Position numbers and translations under genes: made by a program
Part shown: positions 1 through 12,800 of the stretch, piece after piece
Position numbering within the stretch: the stretch's first letter is position 1
Layout: each line of letters opens with the position of its first letter
Source of the DNA: Glandiceps talaboti
Lineage: Eukaryota; Hemichordata; Enteropneusta; Spengelidae
Direction: 5' to 3'
Assembly: GCF_964340395.1 (NCBI RefSeq)
Contig: NC_135552.1
Span: 9,156,994 to 9,220,993 of the forward strand
DNA: 64,000 bases
Notes under the pieces: generated by a model
The model's input: only the letters and a program-made list of their open reading frames with translations
Told to the model about the DNA's origin: nothing
The model's database searches: none

Positions 1-1559
1 AGTGATATTGCACCATCATTTACAGACACTGACATTTAAGTATTTTCGCCTACACTTTTTCAGCCTCAAAACTTGTTTTACAACTTACTGTATATAATCA
101 TCATTATAATAAACGTTACCCGTAATTCCTTCCCAAATTTTATTTGATACAATAACATCTTACGGCAGCAAACACAAAACTAATAACGACAGCCCTACCA
201 ATGGTAACCTCGAGCTCTGATCATAGTAAAGAAATAACACATGCGTATATCCCTTTAGGTGTTAATTATAGAAGTGGACACATAAAAGCGTTCTGTGCAC
301 ATTATGGAGCTATATATTGTTGCAAAAAATGGTTGAATCTAGATTATTAAAACCCATGCATTTTGAGTGCACCAACACATCATTCAAAAAGAGCAATTTT
401 TTGGACCTATCATGGGTTGTACATGTGGTATACAGATGATATCGAATTTCAACCTTCCCAGTCTTGTAGAAATATAACTATCATAACAAAGAGGGAGCTC
501 AATTTAGTTCATACTTTTCTGAAATGTAGTCATAAGGAAAACGATGGAAGTGAAGCAATGGCCGTACATATCATTTTAATCATAGTATTAGCATAGTATT
601 GATCTATTTAATACGTATACGTGTTAGGTTTAAGAAACGAATGTACTACAGCCTTGCAATTATACAAATTGTAATTACATTGCTGGCCGATAAATTGAAT
701 TATTTTACCAAGTATTGGTTTGGGGTATAGTAATTACTTTCAACTATAACGGTGCACTGTCTTCATTATAGATAGACACATGGGGATCGATACAGACGTA
801 TCACTGACATGCATGCTTTTCATATTCGGGTCATAGAATCCTATAAAACATTTGAATACACCTTGTTATGGCCACTTGCGATGCGACGACGGATGCAAAA
901 GCTGTCCATTTTCAAGATATTTTTCATAATGTGCTATAAAGAACAAAATCAATTTGAACATTTTGGAGATTTCAGTCAAGGATTAGTGATCAGAATTATT
1001 ATGTAAATACAGTTTGTGGTCAAGTTGTACAGTGGGCACATCTAAAGCAGACAATACTAGTCCAGTGCTTCATTGAGATTTCTAAGTTCGAATACCTGCC
1101 ACTGAATCGATCTCACCCACAATAACTTCAGCATTTTAATTTACACACAAAGAGACAGGTTCACTTATTGCATTGGTATCGTCAAAGTCTATCATGATTT
1201 ATTTTAGATGGTTTTGACAAGGAATGGCTGATAAATTTGAATAATTTTGTACGTAATGGTTTCAAGCAACGTCGTCACTACAGGCATACAATTATAGAAT
1301 CCTACAGAATAGTGGAGCACATCTAACATTAATCTTTTCGACAACGTGTGCAAAATCTTGAATACTTAGCAAATTATATTTTTTCCTACTCTAAGGAACA
1401 ATGTTAAGTTGATATGTTTTGTAATCTAAACGAGTCCTTCCTAATTACTGAAACAGTTATTGGCGAACTCGGAACAGGCTGAAATTTAAGTACCGTTGAT
1501 ATCATCCGAAGTTGGAAAATTCGTACCATGTTAAATCTTCAGTAACAACAGAAGTAAAT
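1..1559. other. Upstream region of the GABA-B-receptor-like gene
   Basis: No coding exon, transposon protein or strong promoter motif is recognisable. The sequence just before the start codon contains a short upstream ORF (ATG at 1528, stop at 1543-1545). The transcription start and any 5' untranslated exons cannot be placed. Confidence 0.5.
1528..1545 (+). promoter_or_regulatory. Possible upstream ORF before the receptor start
   Basis: An ATG followed by four codons and TAA lies 14 nt before the main ATG at 1560, in a different frame. It would matter for translation only if the transcript starts upstream of it. The TTCAG inside it could instead be a splice acceptor for a 5' leader exon. Confidence 0.25.
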
Positions 1560-1796
1560 ATGTGCAGTATAAATCTGATGTTTCTTGTATGTCTGCTGTT
1601 TATGTTTACATTTCAACCCGTATCGAACGAGAAACCAGTTCTGCATATTGGTGCTCTTGTGGGCTCGGAAGGTTCTCATGGTGTTAGTCTACAAGCGGAA
1701 TTAGCAATCGAATCAGCTCTAGACTTCATACACCGACAACCTACTATCCTGCCTGACTACGATTTGGTGATAATGAAAAATTTTACTAAATTTTCG
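1560..1796 (+). CDS. Receptor exon 1: signal peptide and start of ligand domain
   Basis: ATG at 1560 (A at -3) is the first methionine directly preceding a hydrophobic signal-like stretch ([13 protein letters not shown]). The following LHIGALVG and the helix rich in [12 protein letters not shown] match the first strand and helix of the family's ligand domain. Donor TCG|gtaagt, phase 0. Confidence 0.9.
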
Positions 1797-4295
1797 GTAA
1801 GTTGTAAATTTTAAGTGTTGTTTTAGGAGTCAAACACACATAACACTGATGCACTTTATTGTTCTTAAGTTAATGAGATGGCCAGAAAACAACATATTGG
1901 CATATTGTTACTAATTATACGGCGTGAGGATTGCGTTGAGGGTTTACTTCTGATCCCCGCTTGAAGCTTTTGGCATTCATCCGAGTAAATAACATTATCC
2001 GAGTAAATAACATTATTTACTCGAGTGACAATATCAACATAAAAGTATATATTTACGTCTATCCACTCCTCCTCTTGCATTTAGGGGATGTGTTATAAAT
2101 GATGTTATCAGGTCGTATATATAGTATGTCTAAATCAGAATCACAGGTTTGACGTCTGGCAATAACAAATGACATATGGTTCAATATACATATCACACCC
2201 CATTGGTGTAACTGACCAATTCAGTTGGTGAAGTGAAATTTTGCCCACTTAAATCTTATGCAAATTAGAGAACACGTTGCGATCTAAAAGGGGCGAAATT
2301 AAAGTTTTTTTTGGGGGGGCAATAGTTTTGAACAGGGGCTTGGAAATTCAATGTAAGTAAAATGATAGTGGAATTTACAGCACCACTTCTACTGTCCTTC
2401 ACTTGCTTATACCTTCTACCTAGCTTGTAGCCTTACCATATTTTAGTGTACTGTATATTAATTCGTTGTTCTGACTCGACCATGATTCGAACCTGAGACC
2501 TTGTACATAGACGTAAGACTTACCTCTTAGTCATTACTCTATAGAGTAACTGTTGTGGAAAGGTTGTATTCAAAACGTATTTGAAGGTTTCTCGAAAGTT
2601 TAACCAAACGCCAAGCTATCAGTGAGTTTCTCATATCATGGTATATTCGCTTTATATTAATTTATATATTAATGTTATGTTGCCCCTGACAACCTACTTC
2701 GGCTTACAGGCATAACACCTGTGTGGTTTAGAGTGATCCTCGTCGATAACACTTGTCAGTCACCTACTAGACACCCATGTATAGAGGAGCAATCGTTAAT
2801 TACAATGGGAAGGCCGGGGAATGGGATCGCATTATTGTTTCTATCTAACTTTGCATTATTTTGTGATTAGGCATCCCGTCACTGCCGTATGTCGGATCAT
2901 GCTTTAGAGAAAGACCAGATTTCAACTGAATGCCTTCCGTAAGGGCAGTCATAGTACACATAATAATTGCTGGAATGCAAAAATCTTGGCTATAGTACAT
3001 GATATACTCCTGAATTGGCAAAAAGGTGTGCCAAACTATAAGAAATCTGAAAGGACTTTGTGATATCAGTCTAAGTATGTAGTGGAACATGCCTAGGTGT
3101 AATGGTTTATGAAATTATTCAAATTTACAGAGATACACATACATACGTACGTTTACCCATGCATACAGAACAAATGTTAGGATTGCTTATTGGTACCATT
3201 TGGACATAATGAACTTTTGTTTAGACCATTATTAACGCAACTAACAGTTTCATGATTTATGGAAGAAATTTAGCTCTACATCTGTGATTTTGAAGGCCCA
3301 ATAAGTTAGTTTTCGGAAAAAATTTTCAAATGCCCACTAGCCATTCTCAGTACAGGAAAGCTATGCCATCCTCGACTTCACTCGGCCTTCGTGATCCTAC
3401 ATGCCCGGGATATGTATACTCGTTTCCACGGCAAATAATAAACATAATTTGAACCCTCGTAACATCGCTAGTATGCATCGGAAAATTTAAATACTTCATA
3501 GTAACCATACTACAGGTGTATACTTTGATTCTATACAACTCGTTTATGGCAAAATATGTAACAATCAGTTCAAGAATTGCGCAATGCATGCCACAATGAA
3601 TTTGCATGGGTCTCAAATTCGTTTAGTTTCTCGAAATTTAAACATCAAATCTGGACAGAAACTTATTGATACATATATATTTCTACGTACCTTTTAATAC
3701 AAGCAGCCTGAATACCTTGAACGGTCTAGAAGGAAACCAATCAACGCTATAAAGTTGGGGAAAATTTGAGTACAGAGCTCAACACTGTAACAAAATTTAC
3801 TTTTCTCATTAATTGTCGTGATTATGCTAATACGATTAAATGCGCTGCGTTCTGGCAACACACTCGCTCCTCAGTATCGAAAGATTTATATAGAAATGGG
3901 AGATTTTCAATTTTGATCGAAGAAGACATCGTATGTATTTATCTTGGTGAACTCCCCAGCAAGAATTTTCGGTAAGAAGCAGGTGATTTGACCTGGAAGT
4001 TGAAGCTGGCCTGGTTTGACTGACGATCTTCTCATGAATGCTTTCACGGCAAACAGAAACACATGGGAGTGCAGACATGTCTTGAACGAAGACTCGAAGT
4101 ACAATTTTTTTTTCAGTTTTGATTGAGAATGAGATAGTATAAATTGATTGCACGCAGATGCGATCTTATGGCCAACCACAACATGTATTAAGCTTTTATA
4201 GAACGTTGTAGCATAGGTCTCACCGTAGAAAGAGTTTTGAAGGCCGAAGAATTGTTTCTGGTCAGCGCGTATCACTTAAATACCCCCGCCCGATC

Positions 4296-4384
<89 letters not shown>

Positions 4385-7300
4385 CCAATGCAGTCTACCG
4401 ATCAGAGGGAAAACACAACAATAACTCTCCCTACATTAATTGCCACTTCAGTGACGACAACAGAACTAATCATGAACAAGCAAATGACATGTGCCCAATA
4501 CACACACTTTATTGTAAAGTACTAAATCAAAAGAACAGTAACTGCCATGAATAGTGGTTTGAGTAACGTTTGTTTGAGAATTGTTTTTTTAAAAAGAAAG
4601 AAAAAAATTCACGTCGTCACATCACTTTAGACAACATATCCTGACCAGAAACAATGCTTTTGTTTTTTTTTTGGCTTAATTACCGAAAATATGTAAATAA
4701 CTTATTAAAACTAAACGCAATATCAATAATATTTTCAGGATGTATGTACCACATTATATTGAATTGAAGAGTGTATTCATAAGATATAGCCTAATTACTG
4801 AAACCAGTAATTACATAAATTGCTCATTAATATTCATGGTATGTTTATCAAAACCTAATCATTGCCATTACCCTATGGAACATGTGCACCAAATTTTGTT
4901 TGAATTGAGCCAGTGCTTTTTTTAGAAAATGGTGACAAACACACACACACATACATACATACATACATACATACATAGAAATGCATAAGGAACTAATAAA
5001 CCAGTCCGTATATATAGCTGTTAAATCCGATGTTTTGAATAAATATTCTTTTTCAAAGGAAAAATTTGCGAGACACAAAAATGCCAGGTCAAAATCCGAA
5101 CATTTCTAAATATGACATACATACATACATACATACATACATACATACGTATATACATACATACATACACACATACACAGACTTTTCATCCCTAATATAA
5201 AACCTTCCTTACGGAAATTAAAATCTGGGATTGAGGGAAGTTCATATTTTATGCAATAGTTGAATAGACTGGGCTTGATTACTGTCTCCCTCTGTATTAC
5301 TGAGGTCTCTTCAAGGCCTGTCAGCTACAATAACAATAATGAGAATTTTTCCGCACAAATTTTAATCTTTGTTAACTATACGTATCGTCTTGTATGCTAA
5401 CTGCTTTTGTATATTTGTACTTGGGTTCGTTCTTTATGCATTGTAGGTTAAACGTGTGATTTAATTTTAAAGTTAGTTATCTCTATGTTCAAGACACAAT
5501 AGACAGCTATACTGACAAATCCGAGCTCCGGGATGAAAAACACTTGATACATACCTAGATATAGAAATTCACACCTCGGAATAGAAGTGAAACATAAAAT
5601 GAATACACATTTGAAATTGATTTTAGAATATTATATTTATCAATTTGGCAAATGGACAAAGAGTTGGCAAGATTATATACACGGACCAGTAAAATCTGAC
5701 GATACAAATAGAAAATCGATTAATACATATGAGGGTATGAATAGATGGATGAATGAATGAATGAATGAATGAATGAATGAATGAATGAATGAATGAATGA
5801 ATGAAATTTATTTCACCAAATAACAAAAATAAGCTACACTTTCAAAGAAACATATGATACAAATATAGAAAGTGAATACAAAAGAAATAGACAATTGTTA
5901 TCTGATGTGGACCATGGAAATAGTTAAGCGGAACTAGGCTTGTCAATAGCCTGTACATTTTTCTACATTTCAAATCGATAATGGGACGCAGAAGAAAGGT
6001 GAATCAAAAGTATACACAGCACACACACACCCACACACACAAATATGCATACACCTCGAGCTCTATATACATAACTCAATAATGTAAAGTGTTCAAAATT
6101 GAAACAAATGTACTCAATCTCATAAACACACACAGCAATATATACACATGTATGTATACACATAACTCAATAATGAAAAGTGCCTATAATATAAAGACAG
6201 TACAGATGAAGTGAGAAGCAATACAAATACAACAAAATCAAGAAATGTTACTGAAAACGCCAAAGAGAAATGATACGCATTGTCAACGCAAGGATTGGAA
6301 TTTGTAAGTCACGGAGTACTTAAAACATAATTTCTTAGTTCCATCTTGAATTTTTGCCTTGACATTTTACTTTTAAGGGGGCATGGTAAAGAATTTCAAT
6401 GCTTTATTGCTGCATATTTTAAATTACGTTGGGTGATATTCAATTTTGTTGATGGTGTACAGTGTTAATGAATAGCCTAATTACCGAAAATCATTAATTA
6501 TGCAAATTATTCATTAACACTGAAAGGTACACCAACAAGCTTTACAGAACATATGCGATTGTTATGGTTAACGAGTGTACTGAATTATATTGGAATTGAA
6601 GCATGTATTCTTAAGATATAGCCTAATTACCAAAAATCATTAATTATGCAAATTATTCATGCTTCAATTTCAATACAATTCAGTACATACATTAACCATA
6701 ACAAATTGTGTATGTCCTATAAAGTTAGTTGATGTACCTTACAGTGTTAATGAATAATTTGCATAATGAATGATTTTCGGTAATTAGGCTATATCTTAAG
6801 ACTGCATTAAGCAGTATCATACACTCTTACATACATTATTATTTGCATAATTAGTGATTCCCTTACGGGAGGCATTCAGTTTAAATCTGGTATGAAATGG
6901 CCTGGTTAACAGATTTGGTGTAACATAATGATACGTTGCCAGTGCCTAAATGGGTATTTTGGTCTTTCACGCTACAATTACGGTTTAAAAGTGTCACACT
7001 TACCCCTAGATACTGTATTACAGTATTCATATTTCTTTACAATTTTAAAAAAAATACTAGTAATCCCTTGTGTGATTTTAGATGGACGAGGGTTATGCCC
7101 TTCACCTGGTACACGACTTTCTCTACAAAAAGCCACAGATGATAGTATTATTGCTACATGCCAGTTCCATGATATCAAAACCTGTATGTGAATTGGCGAA
7201 ATATTATAATCTAGTTCAGGTAAGAACCAATTGATATCATTGTTTGCCAGTCTCCTTAATACTTTCGATTCAGCTTGTATATGTTTTTACTAATTATCTA

Positions 7301-9798
7301 TTAAGTTGGCTGGCAGCCAGACATTTTAATATATATCATTGCAGCTGAGTGTAAGCTTAAAGTCACCCTCAATTTCGTTGTGTATAACCGACCACGTAAT
7401 CAAATCAGTTGTCCTAATGGATTAGACCTGCACCAATCCCCCGTGTCATTGGAAGGAAAATGTGGTAAACTATTTTTCCAAGTTACTAGTAGTCTTCCAA
7501 GGGACTGAATCAGTCAACTCGCTGAAGCCGTAACAGCGAACAAAGAATGAATGATAGACAGGTCCACAGATTACTCGAGCCAATCAGATGAGAGGGTGGT
7601 AAGACTAAGGTTACTGTATACGCAAAGTAGGCTACTATTAACTTGGAAAAATGTAACAAAAGTTTACCACATCTTCCTTCCCATTTGAAGATTATGACAC
7701 AAAATATCTCCCAAGGGCCTGGTGCCTGAAATGGTCCTGTTATTTTACACATGACAAAGCACGTATGACTCAATAAATATCAAGCTAAACCTTGAGGTAT
7801 ATGTTGGAATTTTGAGCTTACATTCATTGATAAATTTTACTATTTAAACAGTGCTGCATGTTTCTGCAAATAACGTCAAATAAGGTCAACGTAATGCATA
7901 CGTACTGTATATTGTTTGTTCAAACTTCAAATCGTAATAGGTACAATATACAAAAGTTGTTGCGAGGTAGGTAATCAAAACGCATTCCAGGAATGATGAT
8001 TAAATCTTTCGCAAGACGTTTTAATGCATTGTTGGATATATTGCTAGAATGTGTTTGCGATGTTATCTGTTTCACCAACAGGTGTCTGCAACAGCCTCGT
8101 CCGTGGCATTTTCCAACAAGGAAAAGTACCCACTCTTTATTCGCACGACTCCGTCTGATGCCGCATTGGTAACAGCATGGGAGGCGCTTTTTCGTCACTT
8201 TAAATGGCATAGAGTGGCCATCATATATGAAAACGCCGAAATATTTACTCTGGTAATTTTTCCTTTAAGAAATATTATGAAAAATCTCACCAAAATTGTT
8301 AATTAACTGCTCTTTTGCTACGTTGGTTGATAATTACACTTTTGAAAATAAGAATCTGCCGAAGTGTTGGATGAGACTCTTAAGAGAAAAAAATGGTATT
8401 TATGTACATATGTTTGATCATATATTTTTACATCAGGTAGCTCAAGACTTTGAGAAAATGTTGTCTATTAGTCCACGCATTCATTGGAGTGTGTGATTTG
8501 CATATAACTGAATATTTAGTATTTATGTATTGGTTTGCCAGAATAAGGCGCTGTAAAATAAATGGTTTCTCTGAATTTCACGAAAGTTTCATAAACATAA
8601 ATCATACATGCGTTCTATTGAGTGTGGTGTGAATACTTAATGCATTATTTGCATAATTGATTACACTAACAAATTAGCCTTTTACATCTCCAATAGCCGC
8701 TTCTGGCTTGATGAATATATTCATGATTTTGTAACACATATAACCAATAGATATAATGAAATTGGCTTGCATATCGCTACATAATGTGCAAAATTAATGG
8801 CATGGCGTCATTCGGAGATATACGGTAAATAGAAGCTCAAATTAAACTTCGTACTTGCATTGACGATATCACGTCACACGTCTCCAACACATTTGTCTTG
8901 CATCTGATATGACTACTTTGCATAATTAATTATACGTACCAATTTACTCGATTAAGTAATATAACATGAATGTTTTATTCAGGTTTTCATCTCACTTCGT
9001 GGATTTTATTGAGTTGGGTTGCAAACCATATAAAATATGTATGTTCACCTTATGCACACACTTTGCAATCTCCTTTTAAACGGGTAAAAGAAATCACTTC
9101 AAAGTCAGACTCCAGGTAATAAAGGTATTTTCATAAACTTTTGGTGCTGGGGAGTCATTTCATGATTTTACATCTCAGAATTTTTGCTCGGTTGCCAAGA
9201 AACACCAGATCCAAACTCTTTTCGATCTCTCTGTCATGGGTCTTAGGATACATTAATATGTATGAGATGCGCACTGAACATTCATAACTAGTAAGAACTT
9301 ATTTCCTTCATGAAATTAATCTCCATAACTCAAACTTTATGAAAGATTCTGGCCTTTAGTGAGATATCGTCGCATATGAAATAGCGTTGAGTGAGGAATC
9401 CAGATGACATTCTTTATAATCAAGTCCATATTAAAATAATAACTATCGAACATTTAAAGAGATGTTCAGAGTAAATTTTGATTTTCGCTATCAAAAACTC
9501 AACAGATGATGAAGGAACTTGTTTCCTTGCTACGGTCGACTGGTGAATACGAGATCTTGACTGTAGAGCATGTAGAAAGTGGGGATGACCCAGTAGTCCA
9601 GATGCTTAGTTTGAAGGTAAAGTCATTCATTTTGTTCATGCTGTATGTTGGTTCATGTGAAACGACTCGAAATGATGGAAGATAAATGTTTTAACACTTA
9701 TTCCCTCCTGTATGCCTCAGGAAGCGGCGTTTTAGGTAGCGATATCTGTCTGTCCATCCGTCCGTCCGTCCGTCCGTCTGTCTGTCCTTCTGTCTGTA

Positions 9799-9835
<37 letters not shown>

Positions 9836-12800
9836 GCCTGCCTCTTTTTTTTATGTCTGGCTGTCCGCCTGCCCATCTGTCTGTCCGTCAGTTTGTTGGT
9901 TTAGTTGGCTGGCTATCTTTGAATTTCATGTAATTTGGTTGATATATTCAATTCAACATCACGTATCATACATGATTGGTATTATTCATGTGGCTTGCAT
10001 ACCACACTATGATTTCATTAATATTCACACTTATCAATTAGAAAATATATTATCAATGTCTTAGGCAGGGCTTTCCGTACATCACAAACTCATTTGATTA
10101 TTAATTGATGACATCCTAACCTATGTCTTTCCAGATTTGATTGGCGAAGCTATGAGTCACTCTGTGTTTTAACCCAATGATTCTCTATTTTTACTCAAGA
10201 TGTTGGTCTACTTTGCATTTGCACTATGTAGGAGTTACATTTTATAGGGCTTAAAACATGTAGACCAGACTTCGTTTTTTGAAGGCAAAATGCACAATTT
10301 TTGAATTGCCTTTGATTTCTTGAGGTTAGTATAAAACTCTCAATAATAAGTCATCTGAGCAAAGAAGTTGGTAGGTATTGTTTTGAAACTATTGCAATTT
10401 ATTCCAATACAAGTCAATGTTGCATGGCCTAAAATGATGATGGTGATCTCCTTTCCGATTTTCTTCAGAACCATGATGCCCGTATTATAGTTCTGATGGG
10501 TTATGAGACAATGTCAAGAAAAATCATGTGTCAGGTATGTATGTAAATGTCACATTTCCTGCCATGTATGACATGTCCGTGCAAATGCTAAAATGATGCA
10601 CGGTCGATGGTGGGAGTTGGTGTGAGATAACAAAGAATAGAAAATATTGAATTCTGACAATTTTGACCTACCCCTTGGTCCACCACAACCTTTATTTTAC
10701 GTATGTTCGGAATCATAGTTCACGTAAATGAAGTGTTTCCAAGTTGAATGTGAGGATTCCCCTACGCCACACCCCAACTAGGCTTGTACAGGATGTCAAA
10801 GATACACTTCACTGGTTTGTTTATAGTGACGTTCCCCCTGGGAATTTGTTGGATATTTGTCTTCTTCCTGATGGAATGAAAACGTAATGGTGGAGTCAAG
10901 CATAAAGCTGAAAACTATTAGCTGTTGATTTGTGATGTATCAACGGCGAATTCCTGAAAGCTGTGTTGTTCTTAATTTTTCTAAAGATCAGCGTGGGCTT
11001 TACTTCTAATATTAGTAAAAAAAGCGTGTTGTCGCGCCAGTTATTGCAGTGGCGAGCATAAAAATTGCGTACAAAGCTGATACAACTTTAGGCCAATCGT
11101 AATGATTCTGTCCTGGGAAAATGAAGATCCCGTTCATTAGAAACGAGGATAACTGAAACAGACATTGTCATTACATCGTACAATCCAATAGCTGTGACAT
11201 TGAAAGTACAGGCAGATGTCAGAAATTTCTGACAACATTTTCTGGACAACTAAAACAAGTACTGATCATCATACATTTACAACTTACTGAAGCTCGTTGG
11301 GAATCAGTGTCGCAATCGCCGAATCGGGGGGAGTATATACGCCTGAATATTAATGGTGAACGCATCTTTTTTAAATACGTGAATGGTGAATTGTTGAAAG
11401 TTTGCGTTATAATTGTGGAATGATCGTTATTTTCGAAAGTGAATGGTGAATGCTTATAAATTAAACGCGTGGATCGTGAATGACAAAGCTCTGTGTGAAT
11501 GTAAATTGTGAATTTAACCTCAACCTAAAATCATGCAATCGATGGCTCAGTACAGTACACAACATGTCTGAAAAATCTATTCTTTTCATTAAACTTTGTA
11601 ACATTGTATAATCAATGGATATTATAACTGTCAATCAAATATTGCTGATTAAAGACGTTAAAAATCAATAATATCATATTCGTGTTTACGCGATATAATA
11701 AACCGACATATAGACCGATAAAATAGACAGACAATCGTTTTTCCCGGTTTACACGAAAACACAGAGAATGGCATAGTCCCTCGAGGGATTTTTCTGTTTA
11801 TTATTCATTTTCTCTTTTGTAAAGGAAAATGTCCCCATTAAAAAGATCCCACTTACTAGTACCCTCCCAAGGCTTAATGTTCCCCGACTGTTCACAACTT
11901 GAATGACTCACTCAGGTCACTACTTCACACAAAAGAACACTTGTGTTAAAGAAGTAAAATATTCAATTCATCAATTCTTGACGTCGAATTTGTACGTTTT
12001 TGAGGTTTTTTTTCTCAAAATGATCCACTTTCGGCAGCGTTTTCAAATTGTGTTGTTATGTGCTTTTTTGTCATCTCCGTAAAAACGGTAGATACCAACG
12101 TAACAAAGTAGCTGTGGTTTCACCCATCACGTAAATATGTAAAATTAATTGTTGACATTAAAGTATTGTTTTCTATGGTCAAATACTTTATGCTTGTTAC
12201 CCCTTCAACATAAAAGTGTTATGAAAAAGATCACAATTATTCAACTGAACTGAAAAGGGAAATGATTGTGACTCATAAACTCTAGTCAGTGCGATAGAGA
12301 CGTAATTCAAGAGGTACCTCCATATTGAACCAACTTTAAAAACAAGTTCAGTGTAAGAGTAGTACTTTCGTAACTTCGAATTTTGCTATTTGTTAACATG
12401 TTGATGACGTCATGATACTAGATAACAAGTCCATATTAAATATTTCAGGTAACTCTGTCTTAATTCCTGCACATATCAAAATTGTGAAATCGATTCTTGA
12501 GAAAACTTAAAAAGTAATTTCAAACTTATTTTTCCTTCTATCTCCGTTTCTTAAAAAAAAGTGAGTTACGTCTGTTTTGAGCTGAGCCAGCGATACAGTT
12601 TCGTACTCAATTGCTTGAATTGTATTCCCAGTTGTTAAATGATTGGCGTCTGTGTACTTGTTCTCTAATAATGATACCAGAATGTCAATGTTACGATCAC
12701 TTTGATAAGTTTCATCAGTTTTAGTTTAGTCTAGTTTTTCTTTGACTAACGTGTCTTTCAGATTTGCATTTTTGTTGTATGCTATCAATGGTTTGTCTTT

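Larger units (their letters stand above)
1797..7081 (+). other. Receptor intron 1 (5.3 kb), repeat-rich
   Basis: It holds a tRNA-like SINE head, TG, CATA and GAAT microsatellites, a copy of a dispersed repeat (about 4670-5215) and a foldback (about 6465-6800), all listed separately. I see no further receptor exon, and none is needed, because exons 1 and 2 join in frame and align continuously with the family. Confidence 0.7.

Noticed and set aside
1060-1110. AGTTCGAATACC, a possible tRNA B box upstream of the receptor
   Set aside because: No matching A box at the right spacing and no cloverleaf. A chance match is likely.
4237-4554. Cys/Val-rich ORF through the TG repeat
   Set aside because: It is the translation of a dinucleotide microsatellite with no splice or family support.
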